This document shows positions 1-7,619 of a stretch of 21,467 nucleotides of DNA, in pieces. The first letter of the stretch is position 1, and each line of letters opens with the position of its first letter. Location of the stretch: positions 1 through 21,467 of the forward strand of contig PEVZ01000059.1 in assembly GCA_002779665.1 (NCBI GenBank). The letters run 5' to 3'. The translations under genes and the position numbers were made by a program. The DNA is from Candidatus Roizmanbacteria bacterium CG06_land_8_20_14_3_00_34_14 (GTDB lineage Bacteria > Patescibacteriota > Microgenomatia > UBA1406 > GWC2-37-13). The notes below the pieces were generated by a model. That model worked only from the letters and a program-made list of their open reading frames with translations. It did not search any database and was not told the DNA's origin.

Positions 1-1108
1 CCGAAAGCCGAGCGTGAAGATGGCGCTGCGAGTGGGTGGGGGCACTCGCAGCGCTACCTTTGAAAATCAGTCCGTATTTTTTCGTAAAGAGTCCACTCTT
101 CTTATACCTTCTTAAAGCGGTTTTGATAATCTTATCTAACAAACTTTCATAATCAATTCCACCTTTCCGGGCCGCTAAAGGAAAATATGAGGTCATAGAA
201 ACTTCAGGCGGTGTTATCCCAGCCGGAGAATTAATTTCTAAGACAAAAGGATTGTCATATTTATCACATCTAATATCAATTCTGCACCAATCAACGACGT
301 TTAATACCTTCCAGACTTTATAACAGATATCTTTTATCTTTTTTTCCAATTCTTTATTTATTTTTGCTGGACAAATTAGATAATCACCATTGCCTTCTTC
401 TTCAAAAAACCATTTCACTTCATAGGAGTCAAAGGGTAAATATTTTTTGGGAAGAATTTTATGGTTTGATTCTATGATCGGCAAAATTTTAGGAGGATTT
501 CCTAACATTGCAATAGAAAATTCCCGTCCCTCAAGAAACGGTTCTATTAATGCCGGTTCCTTAAAAATGGTTAAAATTTTTTTTACTTGTTTTTTTAAAT
601 TTATTTCGTTATAAACAACACTGTCATTAGTAATACCAATCGATGAGCCCTCAGCAACCGGTTTAACAATCAATGGAAATTTTAACTCTTTTTTAAGTTT
701 AAAATTTATATTATCTATCGTTTGAAAATCGGCAGTTGGAATATTATTAGCAATAAATATTTCTTTAGCTTTTTCCTTATTAAGCGAAAATGCATGAGTC
801 AGAGGAGAGGAACCTGTATACGGAATTTGGAGCATTTCAAGCATTGCCGGCATCTGTAATTCACGATCTTTCCCATAAATTCCTTCCGCCACATTAAAGA
901 CCAAATCAATCTTATTTCTTAATCTAAATAATTTAAAATAAGCTTTTTCATTTGCTTCAATCGGAATAATATTATAACCCAAACTTTTTAGATGTTTTAT
1001 CTGCCATTTTGTCGTTATTGGGTCATCGAAATCTCTATCAAGTTGATTTTTGAATTCTATTGAATCTTTATTGCTACGACGGACATTGTATAAAAAAACT
1101 ATATTCAT
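1..1108 (-). CDS. D-Ala-D-Ala-ligase-like ATP-grasp protein (partial, runs off left edge)
   Basis: I translated this from ATG at 1108; the frame stays open to base 1, giving at least 369 residues, and the stop lies outside the window. The protein begins MNIVFLYNVRRSNKD. It shows the Ddl-type ATP-grasp order: an N-terminal lobe with LVFNVAEGIYGKDRE and PYTGSSPLTHAFSLNK, the ATP-binding strand and loop LIVKPVAEGSSIGI, LIEPFLEGREFSIA, and a Mg-binding end VLEINSPAGITPPE followed by FPLAARKGGIDYESLL. Ddl enzymes ligate D-Ala to D-Ala in the cytoplasm for peptidoglycan; Ddl-like relatives join other amino acids, so the substrate is open. The family normally ends near KTALRRY. Here about 35 further residues are encoded by a GC-rich palindrome, so the C-terminus is unusual. 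It starts 10 nt after the upstream ATP-grasp gene stops, suggesting an operon. No Shine-Dalgarno precedes the ATG. Confidence 0.8.
   Translation of the reverse strand, partial: MNIVFLYNVRRSNKDSIEFKNQLDRDFDDPITTKWQIKHLKSLGYNIIPIEANEKAYFKLFRLRNKIDLVFNVAEGIYGKDRELQMPAMLEMLQIPYTGSSPLTHAFSLNKEKAKEIFIANNIPTADFQTIDNINFKLKKELKFPLIVKPVAEGSSIGITNDSVVYNEINLKKQVKKILTIFKEPALIEPFLEGREFSIAMLGNPPKILPIIESNHKILPKKYLPFDSYEVKWFFEEEGNGDYLICPAKINKELEKKIKDICYKVWKVLNVVDWCRIDIRCDKYDNPFVLEINSPAGITPPEVSMTSYFPLAARKGGIDYESLLDKIIKTALRRYKKSGLFTKKYGLIFKGSAASAPTHSQRHLHARLS
23..54. repeat. GC-rich perfect hairpin within the 3' end of the Ddl-like ORF
   Basis: Bases 23-34 (GCGCTGCGAGTG) are the exact reverse complement of 43-54 (CACTCGCAGCGC), a 12-bp stem with an 8-nt G-rich loop. 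The first 55 bases are far richer in G+C than the rest of the window. No T-run follows on either strand within view, so it is not a textbook intrinsic terminator. It looks like a dispersed GC-rich palindromic element, but only one copy is visible here. Confidence 0.75.
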
Positions 1109-1118
1109 ATTAGAAGTA

Positions 1119-2540
1119 TTAGAATTTTGGTTGACCAAATGGTTTTAATAATTCGTAAAAATCGTTCTGAAGTTCATAGGCTCTTTTTTTATTTTTTCCA
1201 AAAATTGAATAGAGGAGTTGATTCGATTGTAGTGAAGCCGATGATGACAAAATTACTCCCTCTTTTCTTTTTTTATCATACAAGATTGGTTTGATTGTCT
1301 CTATTATTTTTCTAAAACTTATCGTCTCTTGATTATTAAATTTATAATTATTCCTGTTTAGCACATAAACATCTGACATAAAGTCTTCCCCATACAAATC
1401 GTAAACTAATTTATAAATATCTGTCCCACCGGTGTTTCTCGTATTAGATTCATCAACGTAAATATGTTTATTATTAGACGCAATCATATCTATATCAAAA
1501 TGTCCACGATAACCTGCCTCGGCGTATTGCTCGGCAATATAATATCCGGTATCAATAATTCTAGCCGCCGTTCTTTCATTGATGACATCTTCATGAATAT
1601 CTAATCCATAATATTTACCTTCTTTCGTCACCATCATGACACAATAATAAAGCATATCTATTTTTCCGCTTTTTTGAATTTTGAATTCAATATTTGGAAA
1701 GGCTCCCGGCGCAGAATAATTCACATTGATTAATTCTTCAATTATTATTGGAAACCTTTCCCAATATCCATCCTCGCTTAATAATTCATAAATTCTTTTT
1801 TCACAAGATTTATAATCCCTTGGCAGTTCACCATCGCGAAAAATTAAAACCCCTTGTCCGCCACTCCCTTTATTGGTTTTTAAAACTACCCCTTTTTCTT
1901 TTATGTATCGATTAGCGGCAATTTTAGCCGCATCCAATTTTCCGACACAAATCACTCCTTCAGGCATTATGAAATCCGGTTCAACGGCTCGACTTTGCTG
2001 GGCTAACTGTCTAATCCCTGATTTACTACCAAAAAAATTAACTGTCCAAGCGTTTTCAAGTTCAGGCGCCTCAGGAGTTACCACGTTTATTCCTAACTGA
2101 ATCATTCGATCTTTTAACTCTAAAAATTCCGGCGAAGTAGCGTAACTTATCAAGGTAACCTTGTGATATTTTTTTGCCTTATTAATAATCTCTCCAAATA
2201 ATTGTTTGTCTGTATATAAATCTTTACAAATCAAGGCCGTTTTCATCTGTGGCACGTAAATGTCAACTTTTTTATTATTAGTTATTGATTGAAAATAATT
2301 TTTAAACGTATTGGAAATTTCAATCGGGGATATATAAATAAACTCACTTTCACTGGCATTGGAAAAGAGATAGCACTCTGAAGAAATATTGCAGTCGTTA
2401 ATCATCTGATATCTTTTTTCGATCGGTTGGATTGAAGACAGGAATGACCATTCGTCTTCGACAACATTATATATGTAAATTGTTAATTCTTTTTTTCTTG
2501 AAGGAGGTTTTTTGCTCACCTTTTTTTTTACTTTTTTCAT
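1119..2540 (-). CDS. ATP-grasp ligase, PGM1 / peptide-ligase-like
   Basis: 473 aa. A Lys-rich start (MKKVKKKVSKK) precedes a pre-ATP-grasp region. The ATP-grasp fold follows: VVLKTNKGSGGQGVLIF is the nucleotide-binding strand and Gly-rich loop (about 220-236), IIIEELINVNYSAPGAFPN is the next strand, and GHFDIDMIA followed by HIYVDESNTRNTGGTDIY (about 350-385) carries the acidic and Asn metal-binding residues. The ...N-T-R-x-T-G-G-T... ending resembles PGM1-type peptide ligases and related ATP-grasp proteins of unknown substrate, which form amide bonds through acyl-phosphates. It is the first gene of a two-gene minus-strand unit with the Ddl-like protein. A good promoter lies 18-45 nt upstream of the ATG, inside the divergent gap with the Clp-like gene. 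Family-level call only; the substrate cannot be read from sequence. Confidence 0.7.
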   Translation of the reverse strand: MKKVKKKVSKKPPSRKKELTIYIYNVVEDEWSFLSSIQPIEKRYQMINDCNISSECYLFSNASESEFIYISPIEISNTFKNYFQSITNNKKVDIYVPQMKTALICKDLYTDKQLFGEIINKAKKYHKVTLISYATSPEFLELKDRMIQLGINVVTPEAPELENAWTVNFFGSKSGIRQLAQQSRAVEPDFIMPEGVICVGKLDAAKIAANRYIKEKGVVLKTNKGSGGQGVLIFRDGELPRDYKSCEKRIYELLSEDGYWERFPIIIEELINVNYSAPGAFPNIEFKIQKSGKIDMLYYCVMMVTKEGKYYGLDIHEDVINERTAARIIDTGYYIAEQYAEAGYRGHFDIDMIASNNKHIYVDESNTRNTGGTDIYKLVYDLYGEDFMSDVYVLNRNNYKFNNQETISFRKIIETIKPILYDKKRKEGVILSSSASLQSNQLLYSIFGKNKKRAYELQNDFYELLKPFGQPKF

Positions 2541-2557
2541 TGTGCTTGATTATGAAA

Positions 2558-2585
2558 ATTATCAATTATTTTTTCTGTTTGTCAA
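2558..2585 (-). promoter_or_regulatory. Sigma70-type promoter for the ATP-grasp operon
   Basis: On the minus strand TTGACA (2585-2580) is followed after 16 nt by GATAAT (2563-2558), 17 nt before the ATG at 2540. The expected transcript leader is only about 10 nt. Its -35 box lies just upstream of the divergent extended -10 at 2596-2604, so the two promoters share the 70-bp gap and may compete. Confidence 0.65.
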
Positions 2586-2595
2586 GGGTTATTTT

Positions 2596-2604
2596 TGTTA
2601 TACT
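2596..2604 (+). promoter_or_regulatory. Extended -10 promoter of the Clp-like gene; leaderless start
   Basis: TGTTATACT is an extended -10 (TG-N-TATACT; core at 2599-2604) lying only 6 nt before ATG 2611. Transcription should start at or next to the A of the ATG. No convincing -35 is present at 17 bp, which is usual for extended -10 promoters. This supports 2611 as the start over an upstream in-frame ATG at 2512. Confidence 0.55.
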
Positions 2605-2610
2605 AAATTT

Positions 2611-4806
2611 ATGCACAAAAACTTTTGGCAATATTATTGGGATAGTCTCCACGATTTTGGTGAAGCCATTATCAATATGTTCGTTTTTTTACCTTATTTT
2701 TTTTCCGTTTCCACCTTGTTAAAAACATTATTTCATCCTTGGAAGAACTTAATCGTAAAAAAAACTTTTGTTGGTTTTTCCATCTCTGACTGGGCAAATC
2801 GTTTTGCTTTTAATTTAATTTCAAGGTCGATAGGTCTAATAATGCGCCTGTCAATAATTTTTTTCTATTTTATTTTCCAGACATTATTAATGGTTTTTCT
2901 ACCTTTCATTGCACTATCATTTTTCCTTTTTACCCCTATTTTTTATTTCATTTCCCTGACACAAAAAACACCGCAAGAGGAAAAGGATATTTTTAAGAAA
3001 AAATTTATTGAAACACATTTATTAAATAGTGAGAATTTACCTCAGGTCGAAAACTGGTCTGAAAATTATTATAAGGAACATATTAGTAAAACAAAATGGT
3101 GGAAGCTTTCAAATCTATTTTCTTATCCTCCTTTAGCCCGTGATTGGGCGGTCGGTTTTTCTCCAATTCTCGATCAATATGCGACTGATTTAGCTACCCC
3201 TACCTATCTTCACCATATTAAGAATATTGTTGACCGTAATAATGAAATTAAGGAAATTGAGCAAACGCTAACTAAATCAGCTGAAAATAATGTCATTATT
3301 GTTGGAGAAGAGGGGGTAGGTAAGCACACTATAGTCGATGCTTTTGCCAAGAAAATTTATTTAGGAAAAATTAATTCTCAGTTGATGTATAAACGAATAC
3401 TAATGTTAAATATGGAAAAAATTCTTAATGAATTTGTTGACCAAAAACAAAGAGAGAGTTTTTTTGATGACCTTTTAAATGAAGCTTCTCAAGCAAAAAA
3501 TATAATTATTTTTATTGATAATTTTGATAAATTTATATCTAACGAAGGCGAAGGGGTTGATATGACAATCCCATTTGAAAAATACGCCAAAACTAATTTA
3601 ATACAAATTATTGGTATTACGACACCCTTTTACTACCAACAATTAATTTTTAATAACGAAAAAATTTCTCGTATTTTTGAGAGGGTTGACGTCTACGAAG
3701 TCCCAAAAGATAGGGCAGAAAATATTCTCCTTGATTCGGTTTTTTCTTTCGAGAATATTTATGACTTACATATTCCTTATGAATCAGTCAAGGAAATAAT
3801 TGAAAAGAGCGAATTTTATTTAACTAATATTCCATTTCCTGAAAAAGCCGTCGACCTTTTAGATACAACCTGTTCTTATGCAAAAGAAAATAATATTCAT
3901 TCTATTACGCCTGAAATAGTTAATATAGTTTTGACCAAAAAAACTCATATTCCAACTGTCATAACAAAACAAATGAAAGAAAAATTACTTAACTTAGAGA
4001 CGTTATTATATTCTAAAATTATTCAGCAGGACGAAGCCGTTAATAAACTTTCATCAGCTCTTCGTCGCTCTTTTCTTTTAATCGGCAAGAGGAAAAAACC
4101 ATTAGCCTCTTTTTTATTTCTCGGTCCTACCGGGGTCGGAAAAACCGAAACAGCCAAAGCAATTTCCCAGGTCTTTTTCACCGAACAATCCAATTCCAAC
4201 GAATTTCAACAAATTTCAACGAATTTCAGATATCTTCTCCGTTTTGATATGTCCGAATATCAATCAAAATATGATATTCCAAAATTAATCGGAGACATTA
4301 ATAGCCCCGGTCTGCTTACAAAGACAATTAGAGAACAAAGTTACGGGGTTTTATTGCTTGACGAAATTGAAAAGGCTGATAAAGATATGTTAAATATTTT
4401 TTTGACAATTGTTGATGAGGGATATTTCACCGACGGTATGGGTAAAAAAGTCGACTGCAAAAACCTGATTATCATTGCTACCTCAAATGCTAAAGATGAA
4501 AATGTATTTTCTCCGGAGTTTTTGAATCGTTTTGATGGAATAATTAGATTCGAATCCTTAAATCAAGAATCCATAGGAATTTTGACTAAAAAAATTATTG
4601 AAAGAATTTCAATTGACATATTCAAGTTATACAAAGTAAAAATTTTTGTATCGGAGAAGACAATTAATTTAGTCTCAAAAAAAGGCTTTGACCCAAAATA
4701 TGGTGCCAGAAATCTTGAAAGAACAATTAGGGATGAAATCGAAGATAAAGTTGCTAAAATTATTCTCTCTGACAAAGCCAAGCAGGGAGATGTGATTAAT
4801 TTATAA
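2611..4806 (+). CDS. Membrane-anchored double-AAA+ Clp-like ATPase (ClpA/B/C relative)
   Basis: 731 aa from ATG 2611; the in-frame ATG at 2512 would add a repeat-like hydrophobic stretch that lies before the promoter. The N-terminus is hydrophobic, with membrane segments at roughly 15-40 and 65-110, replacing the Clp N-domain. The first AAA domain has a Walker A GEEGVGKHT (232-240), with His where Ser/Thr normally follows Lys, and a Walker B ending FIDN (301-304), with Asn instead of the catalytic Glu. It is therefore probably non-hydrolysing. The second has an intact GPTGVGKT (505-512), LLDEIEKAD (D584, E585), sensor ATSNA, arginine finger PEFLNRFD (R640) and a YGARNLE sensor-2 motif. The D2 GYVG pore loop and the [IVL]GF ClpP-binding loop are not seen. 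The likely role is an ATP-driven unfoldase or remodeller at the membrane. tmk follows after 6 nt. Confidence 0.8.
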   Translation: MHKNFWQYYWDSLHDFGEAIINMFVFLPYFFSVSTLLKTLFHPWKNLIVKKTFVGFSISDWANRFAFNLISRSIGLIMRLSIIFFYFIFQTLLMVFLPFIALSFFLFTPIFYFISLTQKTPQEEKDIFKKKFIETHLLNSENLPQVENWSENYYKEHISKTKWWKLSNLFSYPPLARDWAVGFSPILDQYATDLATPTYLHHIKNIVDRNNEIKEIEQTLTKSAENNVIIVGEEGVGKHTIVDAFAKKIYLGKINSQLMYKRILMLNMEKILNEFVDQKQRESFFDDLLNEASQAKNIIIFIDNFDKFISNEGEGVDMTIPFEKYAKTNLIQIIGITTPFYYQQLIFNNEKISRIFERVDVYEVPKDRAENILLDSVFSFENIYDLHIPYESVKEIIEKSEFYLTNIPFPEKAVDLLDTTCSYAKENNIHSITPEIVNIVLTKKTHIPTVITKQMKEKLLNLETLLYSKIIQQDEAVNKLSSALRRSFLLIGKRKKPLASFLFLGPTGVGKTETAKAISQVFFTEQSNSNEFQQISTNFRYLLRFDMSEYQSKYDIPKLIGDINSPGLLTKTIREQSYGVLLLDEIEKADKDMLNIFLTIVDEGYFTDGMGKKVDCKNLIIIATSNAKDENVFSPEFLNRFDGIIRFESLNQESIGILTKKIIERISIDIFKLYKVKIFVSEKTINLVSKKGFDPKYGARNLERTIRDEIEDKVAKIILSDKAKQGDVINL

Positions 4807-4812
4807 ATTGTT

Positions 4813-5451
4813 ATGGGTAAACTAATCGTCATTGAAGGAATTGATGGCTCCGGTAAGCTGACTCAGCTTCACTTGTTGCTTGATTATTTGGATAGAAATA
4901 AAATCAAACATTCATCCTTCGATTTTCCTCAATATAAAAAAACATTTTTTGGTGATTTTGCCGGTCGTTTTTTAAAAGGAGAATTTGGCCATTTCAGTCG
5001 CATTAATCCATATTTAGCTTCTTTTCCTTACGCGGCCGACCGTTGGCAGGTAAAAGAAAAGCTTTGGCAGGCAATTGATCAGGATCAATTTGTTATTTGT
5101 AATCGTTATACACCCTCCTCCATCTATCAGGCTGTTAAGGTTAAACCAATTGAGAGACAAAAATTTTTAGACTGGGTTGAGACACTCGAATATGAGGTTT
5201 TTGGTATACCTCGTCCTAATTTAGTTATTTTTTTGTATGTACCGCTCACTTTTGCTCAAACTTTAATTGCAAAAAAAACGAAAGATCAGTACGAAAAAAA
5301 TTTCAGTTACCTTAAGAAGGTCGAAAATATGTACTTAGATACTGTTAAAATTAATAAAAATTGGGTAAAAATCGATTGTATAGAGAATAACAAAATTATC
5401 TCACCGGAAATAATTCATAGGCGGATTCTTGACAAACTGTCTCTTTCTTGA
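4813..5451 (+). CDS. tmk: Thymidylate kinase (dTMP kinase)
   Basis: 212 aa. It phosphorylates dTMP to dTDP in the cytoplasm for dTTP synthesis. The N-terminus MGKLIVIEGIDGSGKLTQ carries the P-loop, with Leu16 where the first Thr of GKTT usually stands; other divergent Tmk enzymes also vary here. FDFPQYKKTFFG is the FP-x-Y nucleotide-binding segment, PYAADRW and NRYTPSSIYQ (the DRY-type motif) bind substrate, and the C-terminal KDQYEKNFSYLKKVENMYLD matches the lid/helix region of the subfamily with FPxY and NRYT. Normal length for the family. It starts 6 nt after the Clp-like gene, so the two are probably co-transcribed. It stops with TGA. No Shine-Dalgarno is visible. Confidence 0.9.
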   Translation: MGKLIVIEGIDGSGKLTQLHLLLDYLDRNKIKHSSFDFPQYKKTFFGDFAGRFLKGEFGHFSRINPYLASFPYAADRWQVKEKLWQAIDQDQFVICNRYTPSSIYQAVKVKPIERQKFLDWVETLEYEVFGIPRPNLVIFLYVPLTFAQTLIAKKTKDQYEKNFSYLKKVENMYLDTVKINKNWVKIDCIENNKIISPEIIHRRILDKLSLS

Positions 5452-5465
5452 TAACCTTTCATTAT

Positions 5466-5882
5466 ATGGATAAAAAATTTATTGCCTTAATGGTGTTGTT
5501 TTTTATAGTTTTTGGAATTTTTATTACTAATACATTGTTTAGCAAACAACTTACGGGGTTTGCAAGAGCTTCTGCCACCACAGATCCATCTCCTAAAACT
5601 TCCCTGATTTTTGCTTGGCCACTGACAGCTAAGGTCGGTGATAAAATTGACATTAATGTTTTTGTCCGAAATGCCAGTAACTCACCAGTTGATAATAAAC
5701 CAGTAAAATTAGTTACTAATCTGGGAGTAATCAATGGTGCGCAAGAATCAACTACTAATACTGACAAAACAGGCAAGGTTAATTTTGTTCTAACATCTGA
5801 TACTGTAGGAACAGCTGAGTTGACTGCCTATGTCAATGGAAATACTCCACTTGACCAAAAAGTTACCATAAAATTCGAATGA
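5466..5882 (+). CDS. Small membrane-anchored Ig-like (Big_1-type) domain protein
   Basis: 138 aa from ATG 5466; a TTG at 5448 in the same frame would overlap the end of tmk and is less likely. Residues about 5-27 (FIALMVLFFIVFGIFITNT...) form one membrane helix or uncleaved signal anchor. The rest, ASNSPVDNKPVKLVTNLG then TNTDKTGKVNFVLTSDTVG and ELTAYVNG, has the strand pattern and the T-D-x-x-G-K-V / G-T-A-E-L-T-A-Y signature of invasin/intimin-type bacterial Ig-like domains. It is probably exposed on the outer face of the cytoplasmic membrane with a structural or adhesive role. It overlaps galU by 4 nt (ATGA), indicating translational coupling. No enzyme motif is visible. Confidence 0.65.
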   Translation: MDKKFIALMVLFFIVFGIFITNTLFSKQLTGFARASATTDPSPKTSLIFAWPLTAKVGDKIDINVFVRNASNSPVDNKPVKLVTNLGVINGAQESTTNTDKTGKVNFVLTSDTVGTAELTAYVNGNTPLDQKVTIKFE

Positions 5883-6757
5883 AAAAGATTACAAAAGTTG
5901 TAATTCCTGCTGCCGGATTTGGTACCCGGTTTCTTCCTCAAACTAAGGCGATGCCTAAAGAAATGCTTCCTGTAGTTGATAAACCCGTTATTCAATATGT
6001 GGTTGAAGAAGCCATCGAGTCAAATGTTAAGAATATAATTATTGTCACAGGTTCTAATAAAAGGGCCATTGAGGATCATTTTGATGTTCCTCCCGAAGAT
6101 TTGGTAAAAAATTTATTGCAGGGAAATAAACGAAATCTGTTAGAAGAAATAGAAAAAATATCCAATATGGCTAATTTTATTTATATCCGTCAAAAGGGAC
6201 CTTACGGAAATGGCACTCCGGTTCTCACAGCTGAACCCGCCATTGAAGATGAACCGTTTGCAGTTTTATGGGGAGATGAATTTATCTATTCCAAGCCACC
6301 TCGACTTGCCCAGATGATAAAAGTTTATGAAAAATTTGGCGGAATCGTCATTTCCGGAGTTAAAATAGAGAATAAAGAGGATTTAAAAAGGTATGGAATT
6401 GCTGACCTAACCCACGTCGAAAATAATGTTTATAAAATTAATAAAATTATTGAAAAACCGGAAATTGACAAGGCGCCTTCAAATATTGCTACTCATGGAG
6501 GATACATTTTGCCACCGGAAATTTTCTCTGCTCTAAAAAAAGTCCAACCGGGGCGGGGAGGAGAGATTTGGTTAGTAGATGCAATTAATTTATTAAGTAA
6601 AGAAGGTATACCCGTCTATACGGTAGTTATAAAGAATGGAAAATATTTTGATACTGGAAATAAATTTGAATATTTAAAAACAGTCGTCGAATTTGCCTTA
6701 CAACATAATGAAATAAGTGAAGAATTTAAAAAATTTATTAAATCTCTTAAAATCTAA
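5879..6757 (+). CDS. galU: UTP-glucose-1-phosphate uridylyltransferase
   Basis: 292 aa. It makes UDP-glucose from UTP and glucose-1-phosphate for cell-surface glycans. The N-terminal nucleotidyltransferase signature PAAGFGTRFLPQTKAMPKE is intact, followed by DKPVIQYVVEEAIE and IIIVTGSNKRAIEDHFD. QKGPYGNGTPVL and VLWGDEF carry substrate- and metal-binding residues, and GGEIWLVDAI and GKYFDTGNKFEYLKT complete the GalU pattern. Full length. The ATG overlaps the TGA of the Ig-like gene, so expression probably depends on upstream translation. The stop directly abuts the -35 of the rpsB promoter. Confidence 0.93.
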   Translation: MKKITKVVIPAAGFGTRFLPQTKAMPKEMLPVVDKPVIQYVVEEAIESNVKNIIIVTGSNKRAIEDHFDVPPEDLVKNLLQGNKRNLLEEIEKISNMANFIYIRQKGPYGNGTPVLTAEPAIEDEPFAVLWGDEFIYSKPPRLAQMIKVYEKFGGIVISGVKIENKEDLKRYGIADLTHVENNVYKINKIIEKPEIDKAPSNIATHGGYILPPEIFSALKKVQPGRGGEIWLVDAINLLSKEGIPVYTVVIKNGKYFDTGNKFEYLKTVVEFALQHNEISEEFKKFIKSLKI

Positions 6758-6786
6758 TTGCAAAATCCTGACTTCACTGATAGAAT
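6758..6786 (+). promoter_or_regulatory. rpsB promoter (TTGCAA-N17-TAGAAT), leaderless
   Basis: TTGCAA at 6758-6763, a 17-nt spacer, and TAGAAT at 6781-6786 preceded by TG-N (extended -10). The rpsB ATG at 6795 is 8 nt downstream of the -10, so the transcript would begin at or within a base or two of the start codon. No ribosome binding site could fit between them. Confidence 0.65.
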
Positions 6787-6794
6787 GTAATCTT

Positions 6795-7511
6795 ATGGTT
6801 GATAATACTAAAATTATTGAAGAACTTTTTGTTGCAGGTTCCCATCTTGGACATAAAGCCAATCGAGTACATCCAAAAACAAATAAATTTATTTATTCAT
6901 TCGAAAATGGTGTTTCTATAATTGATTTAAGTAAAACTGCCGATTATCTCGAAAAAGCAAAAAGGTACGTTTCTGAATTAGGAAAAAGTAAAAAAATTCT
7001 TCTTGTTGTTTGTACGAAAAAAATTGCTTCAAATCTAACTAAGGAGTTATCTTTAAAGCACAACTTACCGTTCATAAATACAAAATGGCCAGCTGGTCTT
7101 CTTACCAATTTTGAGATGATAATCAAGAATGTAAAAAAATTAAATTCGATGAAGGAAGCAAAAAGCAAGGGTGATTGGAGTAAATTTGTAAAGCACGAAC
7201 AGGTAAAATTAGATAGGGAACTTAGTAAATTGGAAAAATTTTACGGTGGAATTGCTAATCTTAAAAAATTACCAGATGCAATTTTTATAATTGATATAAA
7301 AAAGGAAAAAAATTCTGTTAAGGAATCAGGAGAGATGAAAGTTATAACCGTCGCCGTAACTGATACAAACGCTAATCCAGATCCAATTAATTATCCTATT
7401 CCGGGCAATGATGATTCAATAACATCAATAGAGTTTTTTATGAAGCAAATACTCGAAGCTTATGCATCAAGCTTTCTCAAAGCCGGAGAAACAAAAGTAA
7501 AAGCTAAATAA
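6795..7511 (+). CDS. rpsB: 30S ribosomal protein S2
   Basis: 238 aa from ATG 6795. An in-frame ATG at 6717 lies inside galU and upstream of the promoter, so it is rejected. GSHLGHKANRVHPKTNKFIY and NGVSIIDLSKT near the N-terminus, KWPAGLLTNF in the middle, LPDAIFIIDIKKE and NPDPINYPIPGNDDS are all S2 signatures. S2 binds the 30S subunit near the S1 platform. Length is usual. The last residues KAGETKVKAK give a short basic tail. It is followed by a repeat-filled gap and tsf, the conserved rpsB-tsf pair. Confidence 0.95.
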   Translation: MVDNTKIIEELFVAGSHLGHKANRVHPKTNKFIYSFENGVSIIDLSKTADYLEKAKRYVSELGKSKKILLVVCTKKIASNLTKELSLKHNLPFINTKWPAGLLTNFEMIIKNVKKLNSMKEAKSKGDWSKFVKHEQVKLDRELSKLEKFYGGIANLKKLPDAIFIIDIKKEKNSVKESGEMKVITVAVTDTNANPDPINYPIPGNDDSITSIEFFMKQILEAYASSFLKAGETKVKAK

Positions 7512-7529
7512 GTTTATGAAGTCATAATG

Positions 7530-7613
7530 TCGAAAGTCTTAAAGTACGTATTTTAAGACTTTAGAGACTTTATGACTTTAAGGACTTTAAGACTTTAGGG
7601 ACTTTAAAGACTA
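7530..7613. repeat. AAAGTCTTA / GACTTTA repeat cluster with hairpin, rpsB-tsf gap
   Basis: The 108-nt gap contains AAAGTCTTAAA (7533-7543) and its exact reverse complement TTTAAGACTTT (7552-7562), an 11-bp stem with an 8-nt loop. Six further GACTTTA-type units with 8-9 nt spacing run up to 7 nt before the tsf ATG. The same units occur before rseP, proS and ybaB. The stem could form in the rpsB-tsf transcript; no T-run follows it. Confidence 0.75.
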
Positions 7614-7619
7614 ATTAAT

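Noticed and set aside
2512..2610. Upstream start of the Clp-like protein
   Set aside because: The extra 33 residues overlap the divergent promoter region and the ATP-grasp start. ATG 2611 lies at the right distance from an extended -10.
4813..4870. Inactive thymidylate kinase because of GK-L-T
   Set aside because: Other residues at this P-loop position occur in divergent Tmk subfamilies, and all other motifs are present.
6717..6794. Longer rpsB N-terminus
   Set aside because: It lies within galU and over the rpsB promoter, and S2 homology starts at the later ATG.
7533..7562. Intrinsic terminator of rpsB
   Set aside because: The stem is AT-rich and is followed by AGAGAC rather than a T-run.
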